Shown: piece after piece, positions 22,814 through 22,958 of the stretch | Layout: the number at the start of each line of letters is the position of its first letter | Position numbering within the stretch: position 1 is the stretch's first letter | Assembly: GCA_943330925.2 (NCBI GenBank) | Contig: CALQJP020000009.1 | Span: 1 to 22,958, forward strand | Direction of reading: 5' to 3' | From: Chryseobacterium gleum | Lineage (GTDB): Bacteria > Bacteroidota > Bacteroidia > Flavobacteriales_D > Sanyastnellaceae | Length of the DNA stretch: 22,958 nt | The notes under the pieces: generated by a model | Database searches by the model: none | The model's input: the letters and a program-made list of their open reading frames with translations, nothing else | Told to the model about the DNA's origin: nothing | Translations under genes and position numbers: made by a program

Positions 22814-22958
22814 ATGAACAAGTACCCTAACATCAAAGTATTCCGCGTGCAGAACAATTACAAGCAGGAATTTGTAGCAGATATTCTGGGTGTAAGTCAG
22901 CCCGAATACAGCAAAATCGAAAATGGCAGCCGCCGCATCGATGCGTTTATAATTACAG
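22814..22958 (+). CDS. XRE-family HTH regulator (5' part, cut by window end)
   Basis: Only 48 codons are present before the window ends. They encode a helix-turn-helix of the Cro/CI-XRE type: VFRVQNNYKQEFVADILGVS, then QPEYSKIENGSRRI. In this family the second helix is A-D-x-L-G-V-S and the recognition helix is Q-x-x-Y-S-K-I-E-N-G. The start ATG is preceded by an A-rich leader and no longer frame is needed. It is divergent from the PAS gene and could regulate the cluster on its left, itself, or genes to the right that are not visible. The remaining domains are unknown. Confidence 0.85.
   Translation, partial: MNKYPNIKVFRVQNNYKQEFVADILGVSQPEYSKIENGSRRIDAFIIT

Overview
The window looks like chromosomal DNA of a Bacteroidota bacterium, probably a flavobacterial, cryomorphal or cytophagal-type lineage. 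The evidence is a secreted protein with a type IX secretion (T9SS) type A C-terminal domain, small families I associate with this phylum (DUF4834-like, DUF4924-like), a YfhO-type membrane protein, an OmpH/Skp-like chaperone, a 7TMR-DISM histidine kinase, and several -7 boxes of the Bacteroidota form TAnnTTTG. Base composition is moderate throughout by eye. I see no insertion sequence, prophage, tRNA, rRNA or CRISPR array.

Layout, left to right. (1) 1-4531, plus strand: the C-terminal part of a large Asp-box/BNR beta-propeller protein, a small DUF4834-like membrane protein, and a YfhO-family multi-pass membrane protein. A long near-perfect hairpin (4562-4622) separates these from a convergent multi-pass membrane protein of unknown function (4625-5332, minus). 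(2) 5457-7914, plus: a GNAT/FemAB-like acyltransferase overlapping an MFS transporter. (3) 7925-8008: an in-register array of 12 heptamers between convergent genes, which also supplies the stop codon of the next gene. (4) 8000-10468, minus: a P2-type cation-transporting ATPase. (5) 10524-11952, plus: a tight trio of a small conserved protein, an OmpH/Skp-like chaperone and a DUF4924-like protein. (6) 11945-15733, minus: a PASTA protein, a T9SS cargo protein and an RluD-type pseudouridine synthase, read in that order with gaps of 1-2 bases. (7) 15848-22611, minus: a six-gene cluster. In transcription order it holds a PAS-domain protein, a ThiF/E1-like adenylyltransferase, a GNAT-fold protein resembling autoinducer/N-acyl amino acid synthases, a 7TMR-DISM membrane histidine kinase, a receiver-plus-degenerate-kinase hybrid, and a single-domain receiver. 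(8) 22814-22958, plus: the start of a divergent XRE-family regulator, cut by the window edge.

The most interesting part is region 7. It puts a probable small-molecule N-acyltransferase and an E1-type adenylating enzyme (reading frames overlap by 8 bases) directly upstream of a membrane sensor kinase and two receiver proteins. That is the gene content expected of a make-and-sense signalling system. It has no recognisable DNA-binding output of its own, and its second kinase has glutamine where the phosphoacceptor histidine should be. The functional link between the two halves is inferred from gene order only.

Other points to check are the heptamer array, the long hairpin, very short or absent 5' leaders behind TAnnTTTG boxes, and a palindrome that exactly frames the -7 box of the PASTA operon. 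No gene-free stretch exceeds 300 bases. The longest is 22612-22813, which holds the divergent promoters of the PAS and XRE genes.
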